A stretch of 64,000 bases of DNA, taken from the NCBI RefSeq assembly GCF_045788535.1, contig NZ_CP074074.1:1674001-1738000 (forward strand). The letters run 5' to 3'. The position numbers were made by a program, and so were the translations under genes. This DNA is from Allotamlana fucoidanivorans (GTDB lineage: Bacteria > Bacteroidota > Bacteroidia > Flavobacteriales > Flavobacteriaceae). Positions 63,059 through 64,000 of this stretch are shown here, in pieces (within the stretch, counting starts at the first letter, position 1; each line of letters begins with the position of its first letter). The notes under the pieces are model-generated. The model ran no database searches. It was not told where the DNA came from and saw nothing but the letters and a program-made list of their open reading frames with translations.

Positions 63059-63610
63059 ATGGCATATTCACCTAGACTTAAAGAAGAGTATAAAAGCAGA
63101 GTAATTGCTGCTCTTACAGAAGAATTTGGATATAATAATGTAATGCAAGTTCCTAAACTTAAAAAGATAGTAATATCAAAAGGAGTTGGAGCTGCCGTTG
63201 CAGACAAAAAGTTAATTGACTACGCTGTAGAAGAGTTAACTACTATATCTGGACAGAAAGCCGTAGCAACATTATCTAAAAAAGATGTTGCATCTTTTAA
63301 ATTGCGTAAAGGTATGCCCATTGGAGCAAAAGTGACTTTACGTGGTGAAAGAATGTATGAGTTTTTAGATCGTTTAGTAACTTCAGCACTACCACGTGTT
63401 AGAGATTTTAACGGTATTAAAGCAACTGGTTTTGACGGAAGAGGTAATTACAACTTAGGAATTACAGAGCAAATTATATTCCCTGAAATAAACATTGATA
63501 AAGTGAATAAAATTTCAGGAATGGATATTACATTTGTAACTTCTGCCGAAACAGATAAAGAAGCAAAATCATTATTAACTGAACTAGGGTTACCTTTTAA
63601 AAAGAACTAA
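63059..63610 (+). CDS. rplE: 50S ribosomal protein L5
   Basis: 183 residues. VMQVPKLKKIVISKGVG and the region RGERMYEFLDRLVTSALPRVR are diagnostic; L5 binds 5S rRNA and contacts P-site tRNA. It is three bases before rpsN. Confidence 0.99.
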   Translation: MAYSPRLKEEYKSRVIAALTEEFGYNNVMQVPKLKKIVISKGVGAAVADKKLIDYAVEELTTISGQKAVATLSKKDVASFKLRKGMPIGAKVTLRGERMYEFLDRLVTSALPRVRDFNGIKATGFDGRGNYNLGITEQIIFPEINIDKVNKISGMDITFVTSAETDKEAKSLLTELGLPFKKN

Positions 63611-63613
63611 GTT

Positions 63614-63883
63614 ATGGCTAAAGAATCAATGAAAGCCCGTGAGGTAAAAAGAGCTAAAACAGTAGCTAAGTATGCTGAAAAACGTAAGGCTTTAAAAGAA
63701 GCTGGAGATTATGAAGCATTACAAAAGTTACCAAAAAATGCTTCCCCTATACGTCAGCATAATAGATGTAAATTAACAGGAAGACCAAAAGGATATATGA
63801 GAACTTTTGGTATTTCTCGTGTAACATTCAGAGAAATGGCTAATCAAGGTCTTATCCCTGGAGTAAAGAAAGCTAGTTGGTAA
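63614..63883 (+). CDS. rpsN: 30S ribosomal protein S14, zinc-independent type
   Basis: 89 residues, the longer form without the CxxC...CxxC zinc ribbon; only one cysteine (NRCKLTGRPKGYMRTFGISR) is present. S14 assembles into the 30S head. A 69-base AT-rich gap with no clear promoter precedes rpsH. Confidence 0.98.
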   Translation: MAKESMKAREVKRAKTVAKYAEKRKALKEAGDYEALQKLPKNASPIRQHNRCKLTGRPKGYMRTFGISRVTFREMANQGLIPGVKKASW

Positions 63884-63952
63884 CATTATTTATATAATCA
63901 GGTTTAAGGTTCAGTAACTAGCTGAAAACCAAAACCACAAAATCAATTCATT

Positions 63953-64000
63953 ATGTACTCAGATCCAATTGCGGATTTTTTGACAAGAATTAGAAATGCA
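63953..64000 (+). CDS. rpsH: 30S ribosomal protein S8, 5' end only
   Basis: Sixteen codons from an ATG at 63953 to the window edge read MYSDPIADFLTRIRNA, the conserved S8 N-terminus. The rest is outside the window. Position after rpsN agrees with the spc operon order. Confidence 0.93.
   Translation, partial: MYSDPIADFLTRIRNA

Overview
The window is from a low-GC member of the Bacteroidota, almost certainly a Flavobacteriaceae. The evidence is two SusC/SusD outer-membrane uptake pairs, type IX secretion (T9SS) C-terminal sorting domains, an ECF sigma factor with a zinc anti-sigma, the gene order rpsL-rpsG-fusA-rpsJ with no tuf in between, near absence of Shine-Dalgarno sequences, and TAnnTTTG promoter elements (in the best cases with an upstream TTTG or TTG 19-20 bases away). 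A marine lifestyle is plausible but not shown.

Layout. 1-805 is the 3' end of a BNR-repeat (beta-propeller) protein. 809-2313 (-) encodes an MlaF/MlaE-type lipid ABC transporter. 2423-4879 (+) is a tight pair of a PafA-type alkaline phosphatase and a secreted non-specific nuclease, suggesting phosphorus scavenging from nucleic acids. 4977-7070 (+) is a five-module T9SS cargo protein. 7105-9557 (-) is a three-gene unit of KAS III, methyltransferase and GT2 glycosyltransferase, followed by gcvP (-). 12625-14238 holds a UbiA-like membrane protein (+) facing an ECF sigma/ZAS anti-sigma pair (-). An M3 peptidase (-) and purK-purE (-) follow, with a possible orphan small RNA between them. 18255-21939 (+) carries a fused hypoxanthine phosphoribosyltransferase-adenylate kinase read from a TTG start, obg, a DUF4136 lipoprotein and an SDR. 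21945-30490 (-) is a probable operon: a giant alpha-2-macroglobulin with a carboxypeptidase-D-like plus TonB-plug insertion, a lipoprotein, and an M64 T9SS peptidase.

30708-38832 (+) carries a TPR protein, mpl, radC, a polysaccharide-deacetylase-like protein, yjjG, and a translationally coupled set of lipoprotein, DUF5723-type barrel and exported protein. rarA (-), a rhomboid protease (+) and rlmB (-) follow. 41782-52053 (-) contains two SusCD loci whose susC 5' ends and upstream DNA are paralogous, and 52200-53897 (-) is an Omp85/BamA-like barrel. 54002 to the end is the str-S10-spc ribosomal protein cluster (rpsL to the start of rpsH) behind a textbook Bacteroidota promoter, with a strongly structured 146-bp gap between rpsJ and rplC.

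Most of the window is housekeeping or cell-envelope material. The least explained parts are the macroglobulin-plug/M64 operon, the Hpt-Adk fusion, the rpsJ-rplC RNA-like element, the orphan promoter-terminator unit near 16.4 kb and the KAS III-methyltransferase-glycosyltransferase unit. I saw no tRNA, rRNA, CRISPR array, insertion sequence or prophage.
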